Assembly: GCA_902788705.1 (NCBI GenBank)
Contig: CADALE010000001.1
Location: 124,001 to 188,000 of the forward strand
Direction: 5' to 3'
Length of the DNA: 64,000 nt
DNA from: an uncultured Coriobacteriaceae bacterium
GTDB taxonomy: Bacteria > Actinomycetota > Coriobacteriia > Coriobacteriales > Atopobiaceae
The notes beneath the pieces are model-generated. The model did no database searches and was not told where the DNA came from. It saw only the letters and a list, made by a program, of their open reading frames with translations. Of this stretch, positions 25,488 to 35,762 are shown piece by piece (position 1 is the stretch's first letter; each line of letters starts with the position of its first letter). The position numbers and the translations under genes are program-made.

Positions 25488-28400
25488 GTGCCCAAGGCGC
25501 TCCTCAGAAGAATCGTCACCATCATCGTGTGCCTGGCCTGCGCGCTGGCGCTTACGCTTGCGGCGTATCGCCACATCGCGAAGCCTGTGCAGCGGGAGGA
25601 CGACGTGCCGGACGCGGTGGTGGAGGTGCTGGAGCGTGCGGCGGGCGAGGAGTCCGACGTGGCCTCGCCAGCGACGCAGGACGATGCGCAGGCGGCAGCT
25701 GAGAGACAGCAAGATGACGCGAGCTCTGGGCAGGACGCGGTGGCTGCCGTCTCGCAGTACGCTGGTGATGAGATGCCCACTGACGAGGAACCGCACGTCT
25801 TCACCATGCCCGAGGGGGCCGCGTACGTTGAGGGCGTCGCACTGCTGCAGGTGGGAGAGGACGCCACCGCCCAGGAGGTCAACGAGCTGCTTGCCCAGAC
25901 GCCGGGCGTGGTTGCCCACGAGGTGGGCGAGGAGGAGCTGGCCTCGGGCCTCATCGAGGTCGAGGTGGCTGAGGGCTCCACCGTCGAGGACGTGGTCAAC
26001 GAGCTGCTTGCCTCGCCTGTGGCCGAGGGCGCGCAGCCAAACTTCGAGTACGTGATCATGGCGGGCGATGCCTCTGACCTGCGTGCCATTGTGGGGGAGG
26101 CGCTCGACCCCGAGCCCGAGCCGCTGGAGTTGGCACCTGAGGGCGAGGCGGACGCTGAGGCGGGGGCAATCAGCGAGGGTGCCGAGAACCCAATGCCTGA
26201 AGAACCCGAGCCAGAGGCGTCGGCACAAGACGAGGTGCAGGCTCCAGCCTCGGAGGATCCCGAGGGCACCGTCGATAACGCGGCGGATGACGCAGCTGCC
26301 GAGGAGTCTGTCGGTGAGGATGCCGAGGCTTCGTCCGCCGAGGATGCCGAGGATGCCGAGGATCCCGAGGGTTCGGCCACCGATGGGGCCGAAGAACCAA
26401 CCGAGGACACTGAGGAATCGACTGGTGCGGACGTCGATGTCCAAATCGACGAGGACGCCGAGGCTCCAGCTGACGAAGGTGCTAAGACGCCTGTCGGCGA
26501 GCCCACTGGCGAGCCCTCCGACGCTCCAGCCGAAGACGCCAAGACTCCTGCCGATGACGATGACGCCGACGTCTCGACCGGTGCGGACGTCGAATCCTCA
26601 GCCAACCCTGCCGACCCCCAGCTTGGCGCCCAGGAGTTGCTGGCTGCCGTCTCGGTAAACGACCCGCTGCTCAAGGGCGTCACGAACGACCTGCTCAGCG
26701 ACTGGGCGCTTACCAGCACGAGGGCCTACCAAGCGTGGGGCCTGGCGCGATGCAACGGGCAGGTGACGGTTGCCGTGCTGGACACGGGCTTCCAGGCCTC
26801 GCACGAGGACCTCAAGGCCAACGTACGTGCAACCTACAACGCCGTGACGGGCACGAGTGACGTCACTCCCATCAGCAGAAACTACAACCACGGCACGCAC
26901 GTGGCGGGCATCGTGTCGGCGAAGGCAAACAACGGTGTGGGCGTGGCCGGTGTGTCCTACGATGCTGGCCTCATGCTCATCAAGGTTGCCACGGACTCCG
27001 GCAGCCTCAATACCAAGAACCTGGTGAAGGCCTACGACTACGTGATACAGAACGCCTCGGCCTACAACGTGCGCGTGGTCAACGTGAGCATGGGCGTCAA
27101 CACCAACCAGGTGGACCTTGCGCTGAACAACAAGATGACCGAGGCCTTCGACCAGGGCATCGTCACCGTCGCGGCTGCGGGCAACTCCGACATCACGGGC
27201 GGCGTGCTGCCCTACGCCGAATATCCCGGCGACGAGGCCAGTGTGGTGAGCGTCATGAACCTGCAGCAACAGGGCTCGACGCTCGTGCGCTACGCCACCT
27301 CCAACTACAACCTGCCCGGCATGTCCAACAAGAACGTCTCGGCGCCGGGAACCGACATCCACAGCACCATCCCCACCAACGGCTACAGCACCATGACGGG
27401 CACCTCGATGGCGGCGCCCTTCGTCTCGGGGATCCTGGCGCTGGAGTTTGCCGCCAAGCCCAGCCTCACGGCCAGCGAGGCCGTGAGCTGCCTGTACGCC
27501 TCGGCAACCGACCTTGGCGCGAAGGGCTTCGACGAGGAGTACGGCTGGGGCAAGGCGGACGCCTACGCGGCGGTGTACCTGGCCAAGAACGGCACCATGC
27601 CCACCGACAACTCGGCAGACGACCAGGCCGCGGCAGCCAACGCGGTCGCGGCTGCGGCGGTGCAGTCCAAGATTGACGGGCTACCCGACGCCACGGACGT
27701 CACCCGTGCCGACAACGCCGCCATCAAGGAGGCCCGCGCCTCCTACAACTCGCTCACCTCCGCGCAGAAGAAGCTGGTGGACGTGGCCAGGCTCGAGGCC
27801 GCCGAGAAGGCCCTTGCCTCGCAGGCGTCCACCGTCACGCGGCTTTGGGGAAAGAACGCCTACGACACCATGCAGGCCATCGTCAGCTCTGGGGCCGGGT
27901 TCGCCTCGGGTCGCGGAGGCACCGTGATCGTTGCCACGGGAGAGGGGTACTGGGACGCGCTTGCCGCCTCGGGCCTTGCGGGCGTGTGCGACGCGCCCGT
28001 GCTCATCACGCAGAGGGCAGCCCTCTCGGCGCAGACCAAGGCCGAGATACAGCGCCTCAAGCCCACGAGGATCCTGGTGATGGGTGGCCCTGCGGCGGTG
28101 AGCGACGCGGTGATGGGGCAGCTCAAGAGCGCGAGCGGCGTGACGCCCACGCGCGTCTACGGGCAGACGGCTCCCGACACGGCCGTCAAGATCTACCAGA
28201 AGGGGAGTGGCTCCTGGGGCCACACCGCCATCGTGGCCACGGCCAACGGATACTGGGACGCGCTCTCGGTGGCGCCGTATGCCTATGCGCAGAAGGCGCC
28301 CATCTTCCTGACGGCCTATTCCGACAACGTCTCGGCGCGCAAGCTGTCCGACGCGGCGCTCGCGGCGCTGAAGGGCGGTGGATTCACCCGGGTGCTGGTG

Positions 28401-28775
28401 ATAGGCGGCACGGCAGCCATACCGGCGTCGGTCGAGACGCAGCTCAAGGGCATCGGCATCACCTCGTGCAGACGCCTTTCGGGCAAGACGGCCATCGAGA
28501 CGTCGGTGGCGGTGGCGCAGTTCTGCCTGGGCGAGGGGATGCTGGCGAACGGCATGGGCGTGGCGACCTCGGGCGGGTATTGGGACGCGCTTACCGGGGC
28601 AGCTCTGTGCGGCAAACAGAACGCGGTGCTGGTGCTGGTGGCAAACGAGAAGAGCCCCTCCATCACCACGTTCGTGAAGGCCAACCGGATGGACATCGCG
28701 CAGCTGTACGTGTTTGGCGGCAGGGCGGCCGTGTCGGACGCCTCGGTGTCGGCCATCAAGGCTGCGCTCAAGTAG
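25488..28775 (+). CDS. secreted subtilisin-like serine protease with cell-wall-binding repeats
   Basis: A 1095-residue exported protein. The GTG at 25488 has GGAGG five bases upstream and begins PKALLRRIVTIIVCLACALAL, a signal peptide or anchor. Residues about 60-190 form a pro-region; about 200-378 are an acidic Glu/Asp/Ala/Pro low-complexity spacer. The S8 domain has Asp432 in AVLDTGF, His468 in NHGTHVAG and Ser640 in GTSMAAP. A FIVAR-like helical stretch follows, then three cell-wall-binding type 2 repeats starting near 784, 888 and 995 (RLWGKNAYDT, RVYGQTAPDT, RLSGKTAIET). These repeats attach proteins non-covalently to wall polymers. Likely a surface protease that degrades peptides or host proteins. 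Confidence 0.92.
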   Translation: MPKALLRRIVTIIVCLACALALTLAAYRHIAKPVQREDDVPDAVVEVLERAAGEESDVASPATQDDAQAAAERQQDDASSGQDAVAAVSQYAGDEMPTDEEPHVFTMPEGAAYVEGVALLQVGEDATAQEVNELLAQTPGVVAHEVGEEELASGLIEVEVAEGSTVEDVVNELLASPVAEGAQPNFEYVIMAGDASDLRAIVGEALDPEPEPLELAPEGEADAEAGAISEGAENPMPEEPEPEASAQDEVQAPASEDPEGTVDNAADDAAAEESVGEDAEASSAEDAEDAEDPEGSATDGAEEPTEDTEESTGADVDVQIDEDAEAPADEGAKTPVGEPTGEPSDAPAEDAKTPADDDDADVSTGADVESSANPADPQLGAQELLAAVSVNDPLLKGVTNDLLSDWALTSTRAYQAWGLARCNGQVTVAVLDTGFQASHEDLKANVRATYNAVTGTSDVTPISRNYNHGTHVAGIVSAKANNGVGVAGVSYDAGLMLIKVATDSGSLNTKNLVKAYDYVIQNASAYNVRVVNVSMGVNTNQVDLALNNKMTEAFDQGIVTVAAAGNSDITGGVLPYAEYPGDEASVVSVMNLQQQGSTLVRYATSNYNLPGMSNKNVSAPGTDIHSTIPTNGYSTMTGTSMAAPFVSGILALEFAAKPSLTASEAVSCLYASATDLGAKGFDEEYGWGKADAYAAVYLAKNGTMPTDNSADDQAAAANAVAAAAVQSKIDGLPDATDVTRADNAAIKEARASYNSLTSAQKKLVDVARLEAAEKALASQASTVTRLWGKNAYDTMQAIVSSGAGFASGRGGTVIVATGEGYWDALAASGLAGVCDAPVLITQRAALSAQTKAEIQRLKPTRILVMGGPAAVSDAVMGQLKSASGVTPTRVYGQTAPDTAVKIYQKGSGSWGHTAIVATANGYWDALSVAPYAYAQKAPIFLTAYSDNVSARKLSDAALAALKGGGFTRVLVIGGTAAIPASVETQLKGIGITSCRRLSGKTAIETSVAVAQFCLGEGMLANGMGVATSGGYWDALTGAALCGKQNAVLVLVANEKSPSITTFVKANRMDIAQLYVFGGRAAVSDASVSAIKAALK

Positions 28776-28799
28776 TAGCAGTACCTGCGCCAGTCGGGG

Positions 28800-28870
28800 A
28801 GTGTACATTTAATTCGAGTTATTCGGGCTCTCAAAAACGGAGTCCTAATAACTGAAATTAAATGTACACT
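28800..28870. repeat. 71-bp palindromic element with GTGTACATTTAATT ends
   Basis: The 15-base ends (AGTGTACATTTAATT at 28800 and its complement at 28856) are perfect, and inner segments GAGTTATT/AATAACT also pair, so the whole element can fold into one hairpin. It is AT-rich, 25 bases after the protease stop codon. It could act as terminator or be a miniature mobile element. Confidence 0.65.
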
Positions 28871-28885
28871 CCGGACGTGGCTAGC

Positions 28886-28972
28886 GGGGACGGGCGGGAC
28901 AGTGGGGACGTAGCACTTTGTCCGCGCCGAGCGCGGACAAAGTGCTACGCCCCCACTGTCCCGCCCGTCCCC
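28886..28972. repeat. 87-bp near-perfect palindrome, GGGACAGTGGGGACG family, copy 1
   Basis: Arms of 41 bases with one mismatch and a five-base loop. The core of each arm is GGCGGGACAGTGGGGACG then TAGCACTTTGTCCG. The same core arm recurs at 56966-57048. Lies between the protease gene and tRNA-Leu. Confidence 0.85.
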
Positions 28973-29053
28973 ATCCCCGCTGCCGCCCCGCCGTCCCCAC
29001 ATCCTGCAGCTCATGTGAAAAGCAATGCTCACCGCGCGACGCGACGCGGCGTC

Positions 29054-29062
29054 TGGTATCAT
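29054..29062 (+). promoter_or_regulatory. extended -10 promoter element before tRNA-Leu
   Basis: TGGTATCAT reads as TGN plus TATCAT, ending 21 bases before the tRNA 5' end. No clear -35 box. Confidence 0.4.
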
Positions 29063-29083
29063 CTTTTGGCTGTATGCCAAAGC

Positions 29084-29168
29084 GCGGGCGTGGTGGAATT
29101 GGCAGACACGCTGGATTTAGGTTCCAGTGGGGCAACCCGTGAAGGTTCGAACCCTTTCGCCCGCACCA
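29084..29168 (+). tRNA. tRNA-Leu (anticodon UAG)
   Basis: An 85-base class II tRNA with a long variable arm and CCA; acceptor GCGGGCG pairs with CGCCCGC, the anticodon loop is ATTTAGG and the T loop is TTCGAAC. Confidence 0.96.
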
Positions 29169-29241
29169 TGGCAGAGTTTTGGGAACGCACGGAGCGCGGC
29201 ATATGGCGCCGCCATACCGCGCACGAGACACTGGAGGAACG

Positions 29242-30633
29242 TTGAACATCACCGTCACCACCGACAGGACCGAGGCCGACAAGGTAGTCGCCAAGGTCAT
29301 CGTTGCCGCCGCAGACGTCGACAAGGCCATCGACAGCACGTATAGGGACATCGCCCGTCGCTACAACTTCCAGGGCTTCCGTCGCGGCCGCGCCCCGCGT
29401 CCGGTCATCGACGGCATCATCGGCCGCGAGGCCATCTACGCCCAGGCCACCAACGACCTCCTGAACGACCTGCAGCCGCAGGTGCTTGACGAGCTTGACC
29501 TCGTGCCCATCGAGCAGCCCAGCTTTGGCGACGACCCCGCGCTGCTGGTGCAGGGCACCGACTACGAGGTCGAGATGACCATCGCGGTGCTGCCGCAGTG
29601 CGAGCTGTCCAGCTATGACGCGCCGGCCATCAACATGCCTCCCGCGGAGGCCACCGACGCTGAGATCGACCAGCAGATCGAGCAGCTTCTTGCCTACCAG
29701 ACCACCTTCGAGGACGACGACACCGACCGTCCCGCGGAGGAGGGCGACATCGTCGCGTGCGACATCGCCAACAAGGAAGGCGCCGAGCACCTGGCCGGCA
29801 AGAACCGCACCATGAGCCTCTCCGCAGCCGGCTCGGGCGTTCCCGAGGAGCTGGTTGCTGGCATCGTCGGCATGAAGGCCGGCGAGACCAAGGAGATCAC
29901 CTGGACCCACTCGCACACGCACGAGGACGAGGTTCACGAGCACACCTTCTCCGTCGAGGTCACCCTCAACTCCATCAAGAAGGCCGTCACCCCCGAGCTC
30001 ACCGACGAGCTTGCCATGAACAGCTTCGGTTTCGACACCGTGGCCGAGCTGCGCGACGCCGTCAAGGAGGAGATCGAGGCCGACAAGCAGTCCAGCCTGC
30101 CGCGCCTCAAGGAGGACCGCGCCGTCGAGGCCATGGGCCAGCTGCTGGTGCTTGAGGAAGTCCCCGAGGCCTATCGCAGCCAGGTGATGAACGAGATCGC
30201 CAACGACCTCATGGGCCAGCTGCAGCGCCAGGGCATGTCGCTTGACATGTACTTCGCCTCCCGCGGCATCAAGCGCGAGGACTTCATGTCCGACCTGCAG
30301 CAGCAGGCCGACGAGCGCGCCCGCCAGTCCATGGCGCTTGACGCCCTGGCCGCCCACCTTGGCCTCGAGGCCACCGAGGACGACCTGCTGGCCGAGATCG
30401 CCAAGGCAGGCATCGAGGACGCCGAGCAGACCCTGGCCCAGCTCAAGGCTGACGGCCGCCTGCCGGGCATCCGCGAGGCCATCCGCCGCTCCAAGGCCGT
30501 CGACTGGCTGGTCGAGCACGCCGAGGTGACCATCGTGGACGAGATCGCCGAGCGCCGCGCCGCCGCAGAGTCTGCAGAGGCTGAGGAGACCGAGGCCGGC
30601 GAGCAGCCTGAGGTTGCCGAGGACGCGGAATAG
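29242..30633 (+). CDS. tig: trigger factor, ribosome-associated chaperone and prolyl isomerase
   Basis: A 463-residue protein with a TTG start at 29242, fixed by GGAGG five bases upstream. The ribosome-docking signature is GFRRGRAPRPVI near residue 43. The FKBP-type isomerase domain starts at EEGDIVACDI and includes GSGVPEELVAGIVGMKAGE. The C-terminal helical arms and an acidic tail (EAEETEAGEQPEVAEDAE) complete the usual layout. It binds nascent chains at the exit tunnel. It heads the tig-clpP-clpX block found in many bacteria, beginning 73 bases after tRNA-Leu. Confidence 0.97.
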   Translation: MNITVTTDRTEADKVVAKVIVAAADVDKAIDSTYRDIARRYNFQGFRRGRAPRPVIDGIIGREAIYAQATNDLLNDLQPQVLDELDLVPIEQPSFGDDPALLVQGTDYEVEMTIAVLPQCELSSYDAPAINMPPAEATDAEIDQQIEQLLAYQTTFEDDDTDRPAEEGDIVACDIANKEGAEHLAGKNRTMSLSAAGSGVPEELVAGIVGMKAGETKEITWTHSHTHEDEVHEHTFSVEVTLNSIKKAVTPELTDELAMNSFGFDTVAELRDAVKEEIEADKQSSLPRLKEDRAVEAMGQLLVLEEVPEAYRSQVMNEIANDLMGQLQRQGMSLDMYFASRGIKREDFMSDLQQQADERARQSMALDALAAHLGLEATEDDLLAEIAKAGIEDAEQTLAQLKADGRLPGIREAIRRSKAVDWLVEHAEVTIVDEIAERRAAAESAEAEETEAGEQPEVAEDAE

Positions 30634-30659
30634 GGTACATACCTCTCGCATAGCCGACG

Positions 30660-30694
30660 CATGCCCCGGGTGCCAGCTGCGCCTGGGGCATGTT
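30660..30694 (+). terminator. hairpin between tig and clpP
   Basis: CATGCCCC pairs with GGGGCATG, followed by TTTAC. It may reduce read-through from tig into clpP. Confidence 0.6.
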
Positions 30695-30710
30695 TACAAG
30701 AGGAGAAACC

Positions 30711-31334
30711 ATGCTACAGCACAACCCGACCAACATCCCGCTCATCCCCTACGTCGTGGAGCAGACTCCGCGTGGCGAGCGTAGCTACGACATCTACTCG
30801 CGCCTGCTCAACGACCGCATCGTCTTCATCGGCGAGCCCATCACCCGCGAGAGCGCCAACCTGGTGATCGCGCAGCTGCTGCACCTGGAGAGCCAGGACC
30901 CCGACAAGGACATCTCGCTGTACATCGACTCTCCCGGCGGCGAGGTGTACGCCGGCCTTGGCATCCTTGACACGATGAACTTCATCAAGCCCGAGGTGTC
31001 CACCATCTGCGTGGGCATGGCCGCCTCGATGGCCGCCGTGCTGCTGGCTGCCGGCGCCAAGGGCAAGCGCATGTGCCTGCCCAACTCGATGGTGCTCATC
31101 CACCAGCCCAGCTCGGGCGTCGAGGGCCAGCAGACCGACATCCAGATCGTCGCCGACGAGACCAAGTACATCCGCCAGCACCTCAACGAGCTTCTGGCGC
31201 AGTTCACCGGCCAGCCCATCGAGAAGATCAACGCCGACACCGAGCGCGACAACTACCTGCGCGCCTACCAGGCCATGGAGTATGGCCTCGTCGACCGCGT
31301 TATCAGCTCTCGCACCGACCAAGCGGAGGCATAG
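30711..31334 (+). CDS. clpP: ATP-dependent Clp protease proteolytic subunit
   Basis: A 207-residue serine protease with AGAGGAGAAACC before ATG 30711. The catalytic Ser is in [14 protein letters not shown], His in [10 protein letters not shown] and Asp in [10 protein letters not shown]. The hydrophobic-pocket and axial-loop regions are normal for ClpP. It forms the two-ring chamber that takes unfolded substrates from ClpX. The next gene, three bases on, encodes that partner. Confidence 0.98.
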   Translation: MLQHNPTNIPLIPYVVEQTPRGERSYDIYSRLLNDRIVFIGEPITRESANLVIAQLLHLESQDPDKDISLYIDSPGGEVYAGLGILDTMNFIKPEVSTICVGMAASMAAVLLAAGAKGKRMCLPNSMVLIHQPSSGVEGQQTDIQIVADETKYIRQHLNELLAQFTGQPIEKINADTERDNYLRAYQAMEYGLVDRVISSRTDQAEA

Positions 31335-31337
31335 CGA

Positions 31338-32642
<1,305 letters not shown>

Positions 32643-32670
32643 CGACGCCGTCAGCCAGCACGAAGCATGC

Positions 32671-32710
32671 GCCCGCACAGGCGAGGACGAGGGTCCGTGC
32701 CTGTGCGGGC
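32671..32710 (+). terminator. terminator-like hairpin after clpX
   Basis: GCCCGCACAGGC pairs exactly with GCCTGTGCGGGC around a loop of about 16 bases; no T run. Confidence 0.6.
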
Positions 32711-32818
32711 GTACCCGTTACCAGAGCCGAAGGCCGTTTGCCAGGCGGGTGAGTCACCCGTGACGTGCTCGCGGTATCATCGAATGGTACTAGTGGCCCG
32801 ACGAAAGGACGCAAGACC

Positions 32819-33709
32819 ATGGCAGAGGAAACCGACGGCAAGCGCAGGGTGAAGCGCGTCTTCATCGACGCCGACTCGGGGCAGCAGATCTCCGAGCAGA
32901 CGGTCGTGACCGACGCGAAGGACGTCGCCACCCAGGTGACGGTGCACAATGTGCAGGCCACGGGCGAGGTAGGCAACAAGCGCACCATCGCCATCGTGCT
33001 GTGGGTGGTGGGCATCATCCTCGAGGTGCTGGCCGCCATGAGCGTGCTGCAGTCCAGCCCCCTGTACGGGCGCCTGCCGCTGCTTGAGCCCCTCATGTGG
33101 GCAATCGTCTTCTTGGCGCTTGACCTCGTGTGCATCATCGTGGCCGGCCAGCTGTGGAAGAAGGCCAACCACATCGACCCGCCCTCCGAGAAGAACAAGG
33201 TCGAGTTCTTCGTCAAGAGCCAGCTTGGCGCCATCCTCTCCATCATCGCCTTCCTGCCGTTCGTGATTCTGGTGCTGGTTGACCAGAACGCCGACAAGCG
33301 CACCAAGACCATCGCGGTGGGCGTGGCCCTGGCCATGATGCTGCTGGGCGGTGGCACCTCGGCTGACTTCAACCCCGTGTCCTCGGAGGATCTCGAGGCC
33401 ATGCAGGCCAACGCCATCGAGCTGGGTAACGGCACCGTGTACTGGACCGAGCACGGCACCGTGTACCATCTCAACCCTAACTGCCATCACATCATCAACT
33501 CGGCCACCATATACTCGGGAGACGCCGCGGCTGCCTACGAGCACGGCCTCACCCGTCCGTGCAAGGACTGCGCGCGTGCTGACGGCAACGAGACCATCAT
33601 GGCCATGGCCGCGGCTGGCACCGTCACCGATGAGCCTACCGACGACGCAGAGGCCACCGATGCCGCTGCTGACGCCGAGGCAGAGGCTGAGGTGGACGAG
33701 GCCGCATAA
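32819..33709 (+). CDS. membrane protein with C-terminal Cys/His-rich domain
   Basis: A 296-residue protein; ATG 32819 follows GAAAGGA. A soluble N-terminus (60 residues) precedes transmembrane segments around IAIVLWVVGIILEVLAAM, MWAIVFLALDLVCIIV, ILSIIAFLPFVILVLV and TIAVGVALAMMLLGG. The C-terminal part VYWTEHGTVYHLNPNCHHI... with CKDCA resembles the small metal-binding domain in which a Cys, a His pair and a CxxC follow a YH motif, often attached to surface or DNA-uptake proteins. The extreme tail is acidic. A TATCAT box at 32775 may be its promoter. Function unknown. Confidence 0.6.
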   Translation: MAEETDGKRRVKRVFIDADSGQQISEQTVVTDAKDVATQVTVHNVQATGEVGNKRTIAIVLWVVGIILEVLAAMSVLQSSPLYGRLPLLEPLMWAIVFLALDLVCIIVAGQLWKKANHIDPPSEKNKVEFFVKSQLGAILSIIAFLPFVILVLVDQNADKRTKTIAVGVALAMMLLGGGTSADFNPVSSEDLEAMQANAIELGNGTVYWTEHGTVYHLNPNCHHIINSATIYSGDAAAAYEHGLTRPCKDCARADGNETIMAMAAAGTVTDEPTDDAEATDAAADAEAEAEVDEAA

Positions 33710-33774
33710 GGCCGCAGGGAGCGTCTGAAGGCGCCTGGCAGGGCACCTAGCGGCATCCCAACAGAGCGAATGTC

Positions 33775-33810
33775 AGGAGGCGCGGAGGAGCAATCCCTGC
33801 GCCTCCTTGT
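33775..33810 (+). terminator. terminator-like hairpin before the SPFH gene
   Basis: AGGAGGCGC pairs with GCGCCTCCT, then TTGTCTGTG. Confidence 0.6.
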
Positions 33811-33904
33811 CTGTGTCGGCGCGCTACTATTGCACAACACATCGTCCATGCATATGGGATAGAATCGCCCGTACGGTTTTTATGCGACAGAAAGGTCGTG
33901 TGCC

Positions 33905-34900
33905 ATGTTCCTGGATCCCACCCGTATCATCTACACGCTCCTGCCCATCCTCGTGCCCCTCGTGATCCTGCTTGTCATCGCCCGCGTCATTGGTGCCGCC
34001 CTGCGCAGCGCCTCCCGCCCGAGCGGCACGGTCAATGACAACTACCAGGGCTGGTTCTACGTGATCCAGCAGCAGCACGTGGGCGTCATCGAGCGCTTCG
34101 GCAAGTTCCACCAGATTGTGGGCCCCGGCTTCCACATGCGCCTGCCCATCGTGGACCGCGTGCGCGACGTCTCACTCATGACCGAGGACGAGCACATCAC
34201 CTTCGACGCCAAGACCGAGGACAACGTGACCATCGAGCTTGACGTGTCGGTGCAGTACCACGTTGACTACAGCCAGCCCGTCGACGGCCCCTCGGGCATC
34301 TTCAAGAGCCTGTACACGCTCACCGACCCCGTGGCGCAGATGAAGGACTACTTTGCCGACGCGCTGCGCTCGCAGATCCCCAGCCGCAAGCTCGACGAGG
34401 TGTTCACCGAGAAGGACGCCATCGCCCGCGCCATCGACGAGGTGGTGTCCGAGAAGATGCGCGAGTACGGCTACGTGATCGTCACCACGCTCATCACGTC
34501 CATCAAGCTGCCCCACGACGTGCAGCAGTCGATGAACCGCATCATCGCCTCCAAGAACGACCTCGAGAGCGCCAAGAACGAGGCCGAGGCCGAGCGCCAG
34601 CGCACCGTCGTCGCAGCCCAGGCCAAGGCCGAGGCCATGGAGGCCGAGGGCCACGGCATCGCCAGCCAGCGCCTGGCCATCGCCCAGGGCATCCGCGAGT
34701 CCATCGACGTCATCCAGGGTGCCGAGCTTGACGCCGAGGAGGCCAACCGCCTCTTTGAGTTCACCCAGTGGGTGGGCATGATGGAGGAGTTTGCCAAGCG
34801 TGGCGCCCATACCGTGGTGCTGCCCAGCGAGTTCTCGGGCAACGACGCGGTGCTGCGTGACCTTCTGGTGGCCGATGCCGCCCGCAAGGTAGACGAGTAG
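33905..34900 (+). CDS. SPFH/band 7 domain membrane-associated protein
   Basis: A 331-residue protein. An N-terminal membrane helix (LLPILVPLVILLVIARVIG) is followed by the SPFH domain starting VIQQQHVGVIERFGKFHQIVG, with the GFHMRLPIVDRV segment, and a long coiled-coil helix (SAKNEAEAERQRTVVAAQAKAEAME). These match the HflK/stomatin superfamily, which assembles large membrane rings or microdomains and often controls proteases such as FtsH. No NfeD partner is adjacent. Single gene. Confidence 0.88.
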   Translation: MFLDPTRIIYTLLPILVPLVILLVIARVIGAALRSASRPSGTVNDNYQGWFYVIQQQHVGVIERFGKFHQIVGPGFHMRLPIVDRVRDVSLMTEDEHITFDAKTEDNVTIELDVSVQYHVDYSQPVDGPSGIFKSLYTLTDPVAQMKDYFADALRSQIPSRKLDEVFTEKDAIARAIDEVVSEKMREYGYVIVTTLITSIKLPHDVQQSMNRIIASKNDLESAKNEAEAERQRTVVAAQAKAEAMEAEGHGIASQRLAIAQGIRESIDVIQGAELDAEEANRLFEFTQWVGMMEEFAKRGAHTVVLPSEFSGNDAVLRDLLVADAARKVDE

Positions 34901-34985
34901 CGTCGGGCTTTCCCGCCATCACGTGGACAAGGGCCCGCTGCAGGCGTGCTACGCTTGCGGCGGGCGACTTTGCTTCGCGTCCTCC

Positions 34986-35759
34986 TCAGCGGGAGGCCAG
35001 CAGCTCCCGCGAGTTTGCGCAGACGGCATCCCTCACGTCGCGATCGCGAATGCTGGCCAGCTGCGCGAGCGTACGCTCGAGCGAGGCCGCGATCTCCTGG
35101 GCCGAAAACGGCACGTTCTCTCCCGGAGGCAGGTCGGTCTCCAGCAGCAGGCGGCCCTCGGGAAGTTGCCGCGCATACTCGCGGCCGCGCCTCGTGCGCA
35201 GCATCATCTCGTTGACGGAGAACCAGCACCCGGCCTTCACGGCCCGGTGCAGCTCGTCGCTGGTGCCGCTGAACCAGTGGAAGATGCACCGGCAGCCCTC
35301 AAGGCAGCCGGCAAGCTCCAACACGTCAAGCACTGCCGTCGCCGAGCGCACCGAGTGGATGGACACCACCTTGGGTCCGCGCGCTTCGGCACCCTCCGCG
35401 CAGGCCCGTGCGATCTTCTCGAACGCGCAGCGCTGACGCGCAAACGAGCTGGGGTCGGCGTGTGCGGGCGAGAAGTCAAGGCCCACCTCTCCCACGAGGG
35501 GGCTCTCGAACGCGAACGTCTCGGCCTCGGCGATGTCGTCCAGGTTGCAGCGGCCGTCTGCCACCCACCACGGGTGCAGCCCCACGCCCACGCGCACGTT
35601 GGGCTCGTCGCGGTAGTTTCTTGCCGAGAAGCGATAGCCGCGCGGCGTGACGGTGGTGGCAAAGATGGCCAGCCCCATGGACGCGGCGTCGCGTGCCACC
35701 TGCGTGGCGTTGCTCATGAAGTCAAGGTGGCAGTGCATGTCGTAGAGGGTGGGCTCCAT
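34986..35759 (-). CDS. TatD-family metal-dependent hydrolase
   Basis: A 257-residue TIM-barrel hydrolase. Metal ligands can be read in order: HCH at the start (DMHCHLDF), Glu in VGEVGLDF, His in VSIHSVRSA, His in IFHWFSG and Asp in LLETDLPPG. TatD-type enzymes are 3'-5' exonucleases or D-tyrosyl-tRNA deacylases. The start codon follows the stop of the E1-like gene by three bases, so the two form an operon. Confidence 0.88.
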   Translation of the reverse strand: MEPTLYDMHCHLDFMSNATQVARDAASMGLAIFATTVTPRGYRFSARNYRDEPNVRVGVGLHPWWVADGRCNLDDIAEAETFAFESPLVGEVGLDFSPAHADPSSFARQRCAFEKIARACAEGAEARGPKVVSIHSVRSATAVLDVLELAGCLEGCRCIFHWFSGTSDELHRAVKAGCWFSVNEMMLRTRRGREYARQLPEGRLLLETDLPPGENVPFSAQEIAASLERTLAQLASIRDRDVRDAVCANSRELLASR

Positions 35760-35762
35760 GGC

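Noticed and set aside
29059..30651. 530-codon frame opposite trigger factor
   Set aside because: Same GC-bias effect; it also overlaps the tRNA-Leu complement.
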